From the NCBI GenBank assembly GCA_002393095.1, contig DGII01000107.1, forward strand, positions 1 through 21,430: a stretch of DNA of 21,430 nucleotides, given 5' to 3'. The notes under the pieces are model-generated. The model saw nothing but the letters and a program-made list of their open reading frames with translations. It did no database searches and had not been told where the DNA came from. Positions 6,956 to 14,521 of this stretch are shown piece after piece; within the stretch, counting starts at the first letter, position 1; the number at the start of each line of letters is the position of its first letter. Source of the DNA: Lachnospiraceae bacterium UBA3826 (GTDB lineage Bacteria > Bacillota > Clostridia > Lachnospirales > Lachnospiraceae). The translations under genes were made by a program, and so were the position numbers.

Positions 6956-7948
6956 TCACAAAAACATAGTCTTCGGTCTGTATATTCCCTGTCCCGAAGC
7001 CTTTCTCTCATACAGAGCGAAGAATACCCCCTTATCATCATATACTCTTATATACTCAGACCCGGGGTTATCACCCGTTATCCCACTGCCCTCCAAGGCA
7101 AGCACATTACCGTTACGTGCAAGCCTCAGACTCTCACCGGACAGATGAACCTCAGGGTACTCACCAAATGCCGTATCTGTCGGTATGATGAGTCTGTCCG
7201 TAGCACCTGATGCTGCCATACTCTCTATCTCGGACAGAGTATGTGCCGTATCTATGCCATATACACCCGATAAGGTACGCTTAAGCCTTATAAGAGTTGC
7301 GCCGGTTCCAAGCTTAAGACCGATATCATCACACAATGTCCTTATATATGTACCCTTAGAGCAGACCACCCTCATACATACCACGGTCCTCTCAGCCAGG
7401 CTTGACTCATTGCCGGGTATCTGCCTGTCATACTTCCCGTAGTACTTACCGAATACCTCTGCAGAATCCGTAAGACTGCCGATATGCAGTATCTCAGTCT
7501 CATATATCGTCACAGGTCTTGGCTTACGTTCCACCTCTCTGCCTTCTCTTGCAAGGTCGCACAGCTTCCTTCCATTTACCTTAAGCGCAGAATACATGGG
7601 TGGTATCTGCATGATATCTCCCGTATATGAGACAGTTGCTCTTCTTATATCCTCATCCGATACATGCATATCACTATCTGATATTACAGTGCCTGAGATA
7701 TCGCAGGTATCAGTCCTTATGCCGAGAATAAAAGCCGCAATGTACTCCTTTTTCTTATCTGTCAGATAATCCGCAAGCTTAGTGGCGTTGCCTGTGACCA
7801 CAGGCAGGACCCCTGTCGCATCCGGATCAAGCGTTCCCGTATGGCCTATCTTCTTCTGCTTAAGGATACCCCTTAGCTTAGCCACTACATCAAAGGATGT
7901 ATATCCGGCCTCTTTATATACATTAATGATTCCGTTATATGCATTCAT
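6956..7948 (-). CDS. truB: tRNA pseudouridine(55) synthase
   Basis: TruB converts U55 to pseudouridine in the T loop of tRNAs and also acts as a tRNA folding chaperone. The 330-residue protein begins with the conserved GIINVYKEAGYTSFDVV and carries the catalytic motif KKIGHTGTLDPDATGVLPV with catalytic aspartate D41. KEYIAAFILGIRTDTCD, MYSALKVNGRKL and CSKGTYIRTLCDDIG are also family hallmarks. An insertion rich in Y and K (about residues 160-185) lies before the VRVVCSKGTYIR strand. The C-terminal 70 residues are consistent with a small PUA-like extension. Its start overlaps the nrnA stop by ATGA (7945-7948). It is part of the rimP-infB operon, where truB commonly follows rbfA and nrnA. Confidence 0.97.
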   Translation of the reverse strand: MNAYNGIINVYKEAGYTSFDVVAKLRGILKQKKIGHTGTLDPDATGVLPVVTGNATKLADYLTDKKKEYIAAFILGIRTDTCDISGTVISDSDMHVSDEDIRRATVSYTGDIMQIPPMYSALKVNGRKLCDLAREGREVERKPRPVTIYETEILHIGSLTDSAEVFGKYYGKYDRQIPGNESSLAERTVVCMRVVCSKGTYIRTLCDDIGLKLGTGATLIRLKRTLSGVYGIDTAHTLSEIESMAASGATDRLIIPTDTAFGEYPEVHLSGESLRLARNGNVLALEGSGITGDNPGSEYIRVYDDKGVFFALYERKASGQGIYRPKTMFL

Positions 7949-8889
7949 ATCTGCAGCGCGATCTGTGCCGACAGATTATTGACGGCATCATGGAAGCTTC
8001 CCGCTATATTGCATCCGGCAGCCCTTACATGTCCGCCTCCGCCGAAGTATTCTGCAACCGCTGCCACATTCACGGCTCCGCCCGAACGCAGGCTTATCTT
8101 CCACTCCTGCGGTTCAAGCTCATACATGAAGATGGCCACCTCCACATCCTTAGTATATCTTAGCTGATTGACGATGCCATCCATATCCTTGCTGGTGATA
8201 CCGTAGAATCTCATTACCTTCTGATCGAAGCCACTCACTATGCACTTCCTGTCCATGAACAGTATGCTCTCGGTAAGCGCTCTTCCAAGGACCTGATTCT
8301 GCACATATGTCTTCTCATGGAAGGTTAAGTCTATAAGCTTAGGGAAATCGAATCCGAACTCAATAAGCTTAGCCACTATCCTTAAGGTCTGCGGGGATGT
8401 GTTGGAATACTGCATGACACCCGTGTCATGTGCGATTCCAAGATATATTGCCGTGGCTATATCCACATCCAGCATATCCTCATCTATAAGCCTGTATACC
8501 ATCTCCGATGCCGAGCTTGCCTGCGGATCTATATAGTCCACATCGCTGCCGCCGTAATTGCTTATATGATGATCGATATTGACCCTTTTATGTGCCTTCT
8601 CATACCCTGCTGCGGCATCACCTATCCTGTCAGGCGATGTATCTATCACCATGAACAGATCATACGGCTGTCTGGCAGGATATCTTTTGATCTCATTAAA
8701 GCCCTTGATACAGTCAAATATCTGCGGTGGGTCCTCAAGGATAGCATCAATGCGGACATCCTCTTCACATATCTTTTTAAGGTAGAGATACATACCAAGA
8801 ACAGACCCCACGCAATCACCGTCGGGTCTTATATGTCCTGTTATTCCGATGCTTTTAGCACCCTGAATCTCTTCCCTTATCTTATTCAT
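7945..8889 (-). CDS. nrnA: DHH/DHHA1 phosphoesterase, NrnA-type nanoRNase/pAp phosphatase
   Basis: A 314-residue cytoplasmic phosphoesterase of the DHH superfamily. NrnA family members degrade very short oligoribonucleotides and dephosphorylate 3'-phosphoadenosine 5'-phosphate. Metal-binding motifs are present in order: GHIRPDGDCVGS (H19, D23, D25), VIDTSPDRIGD (D83), NIDHHISNYG (D106-H107-H108) and the IDPQASSASEM segment. The C-terminal DHHA1 domain ends in the substrate-binding loop FGGGGHVRAAGC. The length matches the family. The gene overlaps rbfA upstream by 4 bases (8886-8889) and truB downstream by 4 bases, the usual place for nrnA in Firmicutes infB operons. Exact substrate preference cannot be read from sequence. 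Confidence 0.93.
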   Translation of the reverse strand: MNKIREEIQGAKSIGITGHIRPDGDCVGSVLGMYLYLKKICEEDVRIDAILEDPPQIFDCIKGFNEIKRYPARQPYDLFMVIDTSPDRIGDAAAGYEKAHKRVNIDHHISNYGGSDVDYIDPQASSASEMVYRLIDEDMLDVDIATAIYLGIAHDTGVMQYSNTSPQTLRIVAKLIEFGFDFPKLIDLTFHEKTYVQNQVLGRALTESILFMDRKCIVSGFDQKVMRFYGITSKDMDGIVNQLRYTKDVEVAIFMYELEPQEWKISLRSGGAVNVAAVAEYFGGGGHVRAAGCNIAGSFHDAVNNLSAQIALQI

Positions 8890-9284
8890 ACCGTCTGCTC
8901 AGTCTCGCCTCTTGCTTCTCTTGCCCTGTTATCCTTATCTATGACCTCGTCTATACGGCTCATCATATCCACACCGTATGCTATGGAACGATCCAAAAGG
9001 AACCTAAGCTGTGGCGTATGCCTCAGGTTAAGCATCCTTGCAAGCTGATTCCTTATATATCCGGAGGCAGAATTAAGTCCCTTAAGGGCATTCTCTCCGG
9101 TCTCCTCATCTCCTAACACACTTATGTATGCGTTACAGTTACTTAAGTCCGGAGTCACCTCTACCGAGAGCACCGATACAAGCTCCGGTACTCTGGGGTC
9201 CTTGACCTCTGTTCTGATTATATCCGCAAGAGCACGCATCACTTCTTCATTGATCTGCTCATGCTTAATACTACTTTTACGCAT
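8886..9284 (-). CDS. rbfA: 30S ribosome-binding factor A
   Basis: RbfA is a KH-fold assembly factor that binds immature 30S subunits near 16S helix 1 and assists 5'-end maturation and cold adaptation. The 132-residue protein has family landmarks: HEQINEEVMRALADIIRTEV at residues 8-27, DPRVPELVSVLSVEVTPDLS, the A-x-G-like turn in GLNSASGYIRNQLARMLNLR, and PQLRFLLDRSIAYGVDM. Length is typical, with a short charged C-terminal tail. The ATG shares one base with the infB stop codon (TAATG), with GAGGTG upstream as ribosome-binding site inside infB. Translation is therefore probably coupled to infB. Confidence 0.97.
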   Translation of the reverse strand: MRKSSIKHEQINEEVMRALADIIRTEVKDPRVPELVSVLSVEVTPDLSNCNAYISVLGDEETGENALKGLNSASGYIRNQLARMLNLRHTPQLRFLLDRSIAYGVDMMSRIDEVIDKDNRAREARGETEQTV

Positions 9285-12064
9285 TATCTGGGCACCTCTA
9301 CCATCTCATAAGCTTCTACGATATCAAGCTCCTGCATGCTGTCATAGTCTTCAAATACAAGTCCGCACTCAAAGCCTGCCTTAACCTCCTTGACATCATC
9401 CTTGAATCGCTTAAGGGATGCAAGTGCTCCCTCATATACCAGTTCACCCTCTCTGGTGATACGTATCTTACATCCTCTGTTGAACTGTCCGTCAAGCACA
9501 TAGGAGCCGGCGATATTGCCGACAGCGGATGCCTTGAATATCTGGCGCACCTCCGCATGTCCGATGATCTTCTCCTCATAGACGGGATCGAGCATTCCTT
9601 TCATGGCTGCTTCCACATCATCTATTGCCTGATAGATGACCTTGTACAGTCTTACATCCACTCCCTCATGCTCTGCCGTATCTTTGGCAAGGGCATCTAT
9701 ACGCACGTTGAAGCCGATGATTATGGCATTGGATGCTGCTGCAAGAGATACATCCGATTCGTTGATGGCACCTACGCCGCCATGGATGCACTTGACTACG
9801 ACCTCATCATTGGAAAGCTTGGTAAGACTCTGCTTAACTGCCTCTACAGAACCCTGTACATCTGCCTTAACGATAAGATTAAGCTCCTTAAGGTTGCCCT
9901 CCTTGATCTGTGCGAATACATCATCCAGACTCATCTTGGACTTGGTCTCTTCAAGTTTCTTAACCTTACTCTGGGCAAGGAAGGTATCTGCGAACTGCTT
10001 GGCCTGCTTGTCGGATTCGTGTGCTATGAACACCTCACCGGCACCCGGCACATCATTAAGACCTAATATCTCTACAGGAATGGAAGGTCCTGCTTCCTTG
10101 ACTCTCTTGCCCTTATCATCTATCATGGCGCGCACCTTACCGTGACATGCTCCGGCAGAGATGAAGTCACCAACCTTAAGTGTACCCTTCTGTACAAGCA
10201 CCGTTGCCACGGGACCGCGTCCCTTATCAAGCTCGGCCTCAATCACGAGACCTCTGGCTTTACGCTTGGGATTAGCCTTAAGCTCCAATATATCGGCCGT
10301 CAGAAGTACCATATCCAGCAGTTCCTTGATACCCTCACCGCTCTTGGCGGATACCGGCGCGAATACGGTGCTTCCGCCCCAGTCCTCCGGGATCAGCTCA
10401 TATTCGGCAAGCTCCTGCTTAACCTTATCAATATTGGCATTGGGCTTATCTATCTTATTGACAGCTACGATTATCTCTATCCCCGCTGCCTTGGCATGAT
10501 TGATGGCCTCTACTGTCTGAGGCATCACGCCGTCATCCGCTGCCACTACAAGGATGGCAATATCCGTTGCATTGGCTCCACGCATACGCATTGCCGTGAA
10601 AGCCTCATGTCCGGGAGTATCAAGGAAGGTGATCCTGCGCTCTCCCACCTTGACGGTGTATGCACCGATATGCTGCGTGATACCGCCTGCTTCCCTGTCT
10701 GTTACGTTGGTCTTACGTATCGCATCAAGCAGAGAAGTCTTACCATGGTCTACATGACCCATTACACAGATAACGGGAGCACGCTCTACCATATTCTCCG
10801 GAGCTTCCTCATCCTCCTTAAGAAGCTCCTCTATAACATCTACCTTGACCTCCTGCTCACACATGATATCGAACTCGATAGCGATATTCTCCGCATCCTC
10901 ATACGATATCTCCTGATTGACGGTAACCACCTGACCCTTTAAGAAAAGCTTCTTAACTATTGCAGAGGGCTGCATCTTCATCTTATCCGCAAGCTCTCTT
11001 ATGGTAAGAACCTCAGGAAGCGTGATCACCTTAATATCCTCTACGGGCTCTTCCTTCTTCTCCGGCTTAATGAAGCGTCCTGCTTTATTCTTAGCCTTTA
11101 TATCCTCTTCTTCGTAGATAGCGTCCTTTTTAGATCTTCTGTCCTTTGACTGATTATCTCTGCGCTTGTCCGAGCTTCCCGGCTTAGATGACGGAACATC
11201 CGGTGCCTGGAATCCGCGAGATCTCTCCTGACCCTGTCTGTTTTGGTCGGATCTATCTCCCTTTCTTTCATTTCCTCTTCTGTCACGATCAGAAGGATTA
11301 TTACCCCTAGGAGCACCCTGCCTGCCATCGAAAGCAGTCTTCCCAGATGTGCGAGATTCCCTATCGTTCTTGCTTCCGCTTTCAGTGTTTCTATTATCCC
11401 GGCTCTTCGCATCTCTCTCTCCGTTCTGTACAGGTGCAGTCTGTACGGGCACTGCTTCCTTCTCTACAATAGTCTCCTCAGGCTCCTTTACCTTGGGAGG
11501 AAGCTTCTCTATGATCTTACCCGTCGCCTTATTGATTATCTGATTGGGTCCAAGCTGTATGGGCTTACCCTGACCGTTAAGCGGTATTCTCGAAGCAGGT
11601 CCCTGATGAGCTGACATAGGAGGTCTGGAACCCGCAGGCATCTTAGAGTTGTTAGGATTGCTGACAAAGATTATCTTCTTCTTCTTTTTAACAGGCTCCT
11701 GTCCGGAAGCTTGCTTTGACGGTGCTTTATCACCGGCAGGCTTTGCCGGCTTATCCTGTGCTGCTTTGACCTTGGCGCCGGCATTCTCACCGTCGGCACT
11801 CTTTACCTTATCCTCTGTTTTTTCAGAAGCTTTTTTCACGGCTTTTTCTTCGGTTCCTGCTTCAGTCTTAGTCTCCTTTTGCTTGGCAGTCTTAGCTGCA
11901 TCCGAAGAAGAGCCGAATTCCTCCCTGACAAGCTTTATATGCTCATCCTCAAGGCCCGACTGCGCTGCTTTAACTTCATAGCCCTTACCCTGAAGAAAGG
12001 CTATTATCTCCTTACTCTGTATATCAAGCTCCTTAGCAAGCTCATGTACCTTCAATTTAGCCAT
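9284..12064 (-). CDS. infB: Translation initiation factor IF-2
   Basis: IF2 is the GTPase that places initiator fMet-tRNA on the 30S subunit and promotes subunit joining. The 926-residue protein starts with an IF2_N domain (MAKLKVHELAKELDIQSKEI). A long disordered linker follows (about 50-340), first K/A/E-rich, then R/D/N/G-rich with many RDR/RGN patches. A second IF2_N domain lies at about 346-400. The GTPase domain shows GHVDHGKT (436-443), DTPGH (482-486) and NKID (536-539). Domains II, III and the C-terminal fMet-tRNA-binding domain follow, the last including GMLDPVYEEKIIGHAEVRQI. A strong AAGGAGG precedes the ATG. It overlaps ylxQ by 8 bases. The linker is lineage-specific in length and composition, as usual for IF2. 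Confidence 0.98.
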   Translation of the reverse strand: MAKLKVHELAKELDIQSKEIIAFLQGKGYEVKAAQSGLEDEHIKLVREEFGSSSDAAKTAKQKETKTEAGTEEKAVKKASEKTEDKVKSADGENAGAKVKAAQDKPAKPAGDKAPSKQASGQEPVKKKKKIIFVSNPNNSKMPAGSRPPMSAHQGPASRIPLNGQGKPIQLGPNQIINKATGKIIEKLPPKVKEPEETIVEKEAVPVQTAPVQNGERDAKSRDNRNTESGSKNDRESRTSGKTAFDGRQGAPRGNNPSDRDRRGNERKGDRSDQNRQGQERSRGFQAPDVPSSKPGSSDKRRDNQSKDRRSKKDAIYEEEDIKAKNKAGRFIKPEKKEEPVEDIKVITLPEVLTIRELADKMKMQPSAIVKKLFLKGQVVTVNQEISYEDAENIAIEFDIMCEQEVKVDVIEELLKEDEEAPENMVERAPVICVMGHVDHGKTSLLDAIRKTNVTDREAGGITQHIGAYTVKVGERRITFLDTPGHEAFTAMRMRGANATDIAILVVAADDGVMPQTVEAINHAKAAGIEIIVAVNKIDKPNANIDKVKQELAEYELIPEDWGGSTVFAPVSAKSGEGIKELLDMVLLTADILELKANPKRKARGLVIEAELDKGRGPVATVLVQKGTLKVGDFISAGACHGKVRAMIDDKGKRVKEAGPSIPVEILGLNDVPGAGEVFIAHESDKQAKQFADTFLAQSKVKKLEETKSKMSLDDVFAQIKEGNLKELNLIVKADVQGSVEAVKQSLTKLSNDEVVVKCIHGGVGAINESDVSLAAASNAIIIGFNVRIDALAKDTAEHEGVDVRLYKVIYQAIDDVEAAMKGMLDPVYEEKIIGHAEVRQIFKASAVGNIAGSYVLDGQFNRGCKIRITREGELVYEGALASLKRFKDDVKEVKAGFECGLVFEDYDSMQELDIVEAYEMVEVPR

Positions 12065-12380
12065 CTATATCCTCCTTACTCAATATTGATCTCGCAAAGC
12101 CCTCATCCGTAACGGCGACGGTTGCCCTGTATTCTCTTCCTATATGGTGTCCAAGCTCTTCCTTGCTTCCTCTTATGATACAAGGCACTTTATAGAAGCT
12201 GCAAGCATCTGTAAAATCCTTCCTTGTATTATCCGAAGCATCACAGGCTATTATCACAAGCCTCGCCTTACCGTCCTTAACGGCCTTATCCACCGAGAAC
12301 TCGCCGCTTACGACCTTGCCTGCCTTCGCCGCCAGCCCCAGCATGGACAATACTCTGTCATTCTTCATATTCATCACCAT
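12057..12380 (-). CDS. ylxQ: L7Ae-family RNA-binding protein YlxQ
   Basis: A small protein (about 104-108 residues) of the L7Ae/L30e/S12e/Gadd45 fold, found between ylxR and infB in Firmicutes; relatives bind kink-turn RNA. Visible landmarks are DRVLSMLGLAAKAGKVVSGE, then ARLVIIACDASDNTRKDF and the CSFYKVPCI strand typical of the K-turn-binding face. The start is uncertain: three in-frame ATGs (12380, 12374, 12368) and an upstream TTG (12398) exist, none with a strong Shine-Dalgarno. An in-frame stop at 12408-12410 limits the gene upstream. Homologues begin close to the KNDRVLS segment, so a start at 12368 is also plausible. The stop overlaps infB by 8 bases. Its cellular RNA target is not known from sequence. 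Confidence 0.88.
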   Translation of the reverse strand: MVMNMKNDRVLSMLGLAAKAGKVVSGEFSVDKAVKDGKARLVIIACDASDNTRKDFTDACSFYKVPCIIRGSKEELGHHIGREYRATVAVTDEGFARSILSKEDIDG

Positions 12381-12413
12381 ACCAAGCGCACGGTACAAGG
12401 CATCCGGTCATAT

Positions 12414-12686
12414 CTAATATCCGGCTGTGCCGTTATTCCCTTCAAGTGCCATGGCTATGCGTTCATAGATCTCACTGTCTACCTGCATCTTAAAAGCCCT
12501 GTCAAGTGCATGAGACTTACTAAGCCTCTCTGCGCACTTACAATCGGCGCATATATATGCTCCTCTTCCGGGAAGTCTGCGCTCATAATCGGGTTTTACT
12601 GCGCCGTCGCTGCTCTTACATATCCTGAGCATATCCTTCTTAGGCATTACCCTTCTACAGACTATGCAGGTCCTTAACGGTTCCAT
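12414..12686 (-). CDS. ylxR: YlxR (DUF448) RNA-binding/nucleoid-associated protein
   Basis: A 90-residue basic protein of the YlxR family. The landmark residues are RTCIVCRRVMPKKDMLRI at the N terminus and RRLPGRGAYICADCKCAERL, where the GRGAY motif is the family signature; the cysteine pairs C8/C11 and the later CxxC suggest a zinc-like knuckle. YlxR was described structurally as a putative RNA-binding protein, and more recent work reports regulatory DNA binding in Bacillus; which applies here is open. It lies 8 bases after the nusA stop. No strong ribosome-binding site is visible at the start, so coupling to nusA translation is likely. Confidence 0.93.
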   Translation of the reverse strand: MEPLRTCIVCRRVMPKKDMLRICKSSDGAVKPDYERRLPGRGAYICADCKCAERLSKSHALDRAFKMQVDSEIYERIAMALEGNNGTAGY

Positions 12687-12694
12687 AGGTTATC

Positions 12695-13882
12695 TTAAGC
12701 CTCATCCTCAGCCGATTCGGCAGTCTCATCATATTCTGCCTCCTCATATTCACCTTCTTCGTACTCGCCCTCTTCGTACTCGTACTCTTCGTCATCATCG
12801 AATTCATCCACATAATCCTCGTATCTGAATCCGGGAGCATCCTTAGCCTGAGTCTCGGACTTGATGTCTATCTTATAGCCGGTAAGTCTCGCTGCCAGTC
12901 TCGCATTCTGACCCTCCTTACCGATGGCAAGGGATAACTGGTAGTCAGGTACAACGACCTTGGCAGTCTTCTCATCCGGATCTGCGAACACGGCAACGAT
13001 CTTAGCCGGTGAAAGAGCGTTCTGTATGAGTGCGCCGGGGTTATCATCCCAGCAGACAATATCTATCTTCTCACCCTTAAGCTCGTCTACAATGGAATTA
13101 ACTCTGGTTCCGTTCATGCCGACACATGCACCTACAGGATCGACATTGGGATTATTGCTCCATACAGCCATCTTGGTACGGCTTCCTGCCTCTCTTGCAA
13201 TCGACCTGATCTCCACTGTTCCGTCAGCGATCTCTGCAACCTCGGACTCAAAGAGCTTCTTGACAAGTTCGGGGTGGGTACGGCTTACGAGTATCCTCGG
13301 TCCCTTATTGGTATTCTTGACCTCGATTATATATACCTTGATACGCTCGTTGGGTCTGAAGTGCTCACTGGGTACCTGCTCGCTTTTACTAAGAAGAGCA
13401 TCCGCTTTGCCTAAGTTAATGGAGATATTGTCACCCACGAATCGCTGTACGATACCTGTTACGACCTGCTTCTCCTTCTCGTTGAACTGATTGAAGATCA
13501 CGCTTCTCTCTTCCTCGCGTATCTTCTGAAGTATCACATTCTTGGCTATCTGTATGGCTATACGGCCGAACTCCTTACTCTGGATCTCAACCTTGATGGT
13601 CTCACCTACCTTGGCCTTAGAGTCAAGCTCCTTGGCATCGGCAAGGGATATCTGCTCAAGCTTATCCTCTACGTCATCGGCATCCTTCACAATCTCTTTC
13701 TCGGCGTATACAAGGAAATCTCCTGTCTCCCTGTCTACCTCTGCCTTCACATTGTCGGCCTTGCCGAAATGGTTCTTGCATGCGATGAGTAACGAATCCT
13801 CAATTGCAGTAAAGAGTGTCTCCTTACTGATCTCCTTCTCGCTCTCAAGCATCTCCAGCGCTTCAACTAATTCCTTGTTCAT
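12695..13882 (-). CDS. nusA: Transcription termination/antitermination factor NusA
   Basis: NusA binds RNA polymerase near the RNA exit channel and modulates pausing, intrinsic termination and antitermination. The 395-residue protein has the N-terminal polymerase-binding domain (1-125, with DSLLIACKNHFG), an S1 domain (about 136-200), KH1 (about 230-278, with VGACVGMNGTRV) and KH2 (about 302-345, with AIGKEGQNARLAARLTG). It lacks the C-terminal acidic-repeat domains of E. coli NusA, as is normal in Firmicutes, but ends in a low-complexity acidic tail of D/E/Y (about 358-395). The start has GAGAGGATGAGAAG upstream. It follows rimP after a 58-base gap in which no terminator is visible. Confidence 0.98.
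   Translation of the reverse strand: MNKELVEALEMLESEKEISKETLFTAIEDSLLIACKNHFGKADNVKAEVDRETGDFLVYAEKEIVKDADDVEDKLEQISLADAKELDSKAKVGETIKVEIQSKEFGRIAIQIAKNVILQKIREEERSVIFNQFNEKEKQVVTGIVQRFVGDNISINLGKADALLSKSEQVPSEHFRPNERIKVYIIEVKNTNKGPRILVSRTHPELVKKLFESEVAEIADGTVEIRSIAREAGSRTKMAVWSNNPNVDPVGACVGMNGTRVNSIVDELKGEKIDIVCWDDNPGALIQNALSPAKIVAVFADPDEKTAKVVVPDYQLSLAIGKEGQNARLAARLTGYKIDIKSETQAKDAPGFRYEDYVDEFDDDEEYEYEEGEYEEGEYEEAEYDETAESAEDEA
12738..12791 (-). repeat. 15-bp tandem repeats coding the acidic tail of NusA
   Basis: The sequence TCTTCGTACTCG occurs at 12756-12767 and again at 12771-12782, a 15-base period. It encodes repeated E-E-G-E-Y units on the minus strand, with degenerate copies on both sides. 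This is a small in-frame tandem repeat, likely variable by slippage, that lengthens the acidic tail without breaking the reading frame. Confidence 0.75.
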
Positions 13883-13940
13883 CTTCTCATCCTCTCTGAA
13901 TTATTATTAGATTACTGAACTTATATGATCGACCTTGCAT

Positions 13941-14402
13941 CTAGAAGTCAAATGTAAGTCGTACACTGCTTACTTCATCTTTGCTTAAGCTCTTGATCCC
14001 GCCTTCCGTATCTATAGTTATGACACCATTGTCATATCCTGTAAGTATACCGGTGAATTCCTTGCATCCGTCCACAGGCTTATAGCACTTAAGCTCTACT
14101 TCCTGTCCCAAGCTGTTAAGGAAGTGCCTCTCTTTGCTCAGCTTCCTTCCAAGGCCGGGGCTGCTGACCTCAAGGATATATGCCTCGTCGATATAATCCT
14201 CTTCATCAAGCTTTACATTAAGCGCCCTACTTACCGCTTCGCAATCATCGATTGTGACTCCGCCTTCCTTGTCTATATATGCTCTCAGGTACATATCGCT
14301 GCCTTCCTTCACATACTCGACATCATAGACTCTCACACCGCCTGCTTTGGCTATTGGCGTAAGAAGCTCCTCCGTCCTTGCTTCAATCTCTTTTCTGGTC
14401 AT
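13941..14402 (-). CDS. rimP: Ribosome maturation factor RimP
   Basis: RimP assists late 30S subunit maturation, mainly of the head region, and binds S12. The 153-residue protein has the N-terminal alpha/beta domain with GVRVYDVEYVKEGSDMYLRA and YIDKEGGVTIDDCEAVSRAL. The family signature YILEVSSPGLGRKLSKERHF follows, then the C-terminal Sm-like barrel (EVELKCYKP to the end). It is the first gene of the operon and precedes nusA, as in most bacteria. The ATG at 14402 has AAGGGTTAAGAG upstream, a moderate ribosome-binding site. The leader contains a perfect 11-bp hairpin that may regulate the operon. Confidence 0.97.
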   Translation of the reverse strand: MTRKEIEARTEELLTPIAKAGGVRVYDVEYVKEGSDMYLRAYIDKEGGVTIDDCEAVSRALNVKLDEEDYIDEAYILEVSSPGLGRKLSKERHFLNSLGQEVELKCYKPVDGCKEFTGILTGYDNGVITIDTEGGIKSLSKDEVSSVRLTFDF

Positions 14403-14428
14403 ATCTCTTAACCCTTATTATTTTTACT

Positions 14429-14461
14429 CACAGAAAAGGTGAACCTCGTCGGTTCACCTTT
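14429..14461 (-). terminator. Terminator-like hairpin in the rimP-nusA leader (candidate attenuator)
   Basis: AAAGGTGAACC and GGTTCACCTTT (14435-14445 and 14451-14461) form a perfect 11-bp stem with a 5-base loop. On the minus strand the GC stem is followed by TTTTCTGTGAG, a short and interrupted T-tract. It lies after the chemoreceptor stop (14522) but also about 12 bases downstream of the likely rimP transcription start. It can therefore end the upstream transcript and at the same time act as a promoter-proximal attenuator. NusA is known to autoregulate its operon by attenuation in Bacillus and E. coli; its action here is inference. Confidence 0.6.
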
Positions 14462-14479
14462 ACTGCTTACTTAACTCTA

Positions 14480-14511
14480 ATTATACTAGCACTACGTTAT
14501 GTAAAATGCAA
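14480..14511 (-). promoter_or_regulatory. Promoter of the rimP-nusA-infB operon
   Basis: Minus-strand TATAAT (14485-14480) matches the -10 consensus. A TTGCAT at 14511-14506 is 20 bases upstream, longer than ideal. An overlapping alternative is TTGCAT, 17 bases, then TAGTAT preceded by TGC (extended -10). Either way the start would be near 14473-14476. This is the only good promoter seen for the ten-gene operon; it lies just after the chemoreceptor stop. Confidence 0.6.
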
Positions 14512-14521
14512 GTACTTTTTA

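Noticed and set aside
6955..7041. N-terminal extension of the FAD synthetase frame inside truB
   Set aside because: The extra 29 residues would overlap the truB coding end, are not conserved in the family, and the ATG 1 base after the truB stop gives the expected N terminus.
9557..10942. Long plus-strand frames (169, 169 and 266 codons) opposite infB
   Set aside because: They are antisense shadows of the conserved GTPase and C-terminal domains of IF2. No family features, starts or promoters support them.
11098..11412. 104-codon minus-strand frame inside infB in another frame
   Set aside because: Product of a shifted reading of the repetitive charged IF2 linker; no start signal of its own.
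14435..14461. Reading the leader hairpin as a plain bidirectional terminator only
   Set aside because: No plus-strand gene converges here, and the rimP promoter lies between the chemoreceptor stop and the hairpin, so it must also be part of the rimP leader.
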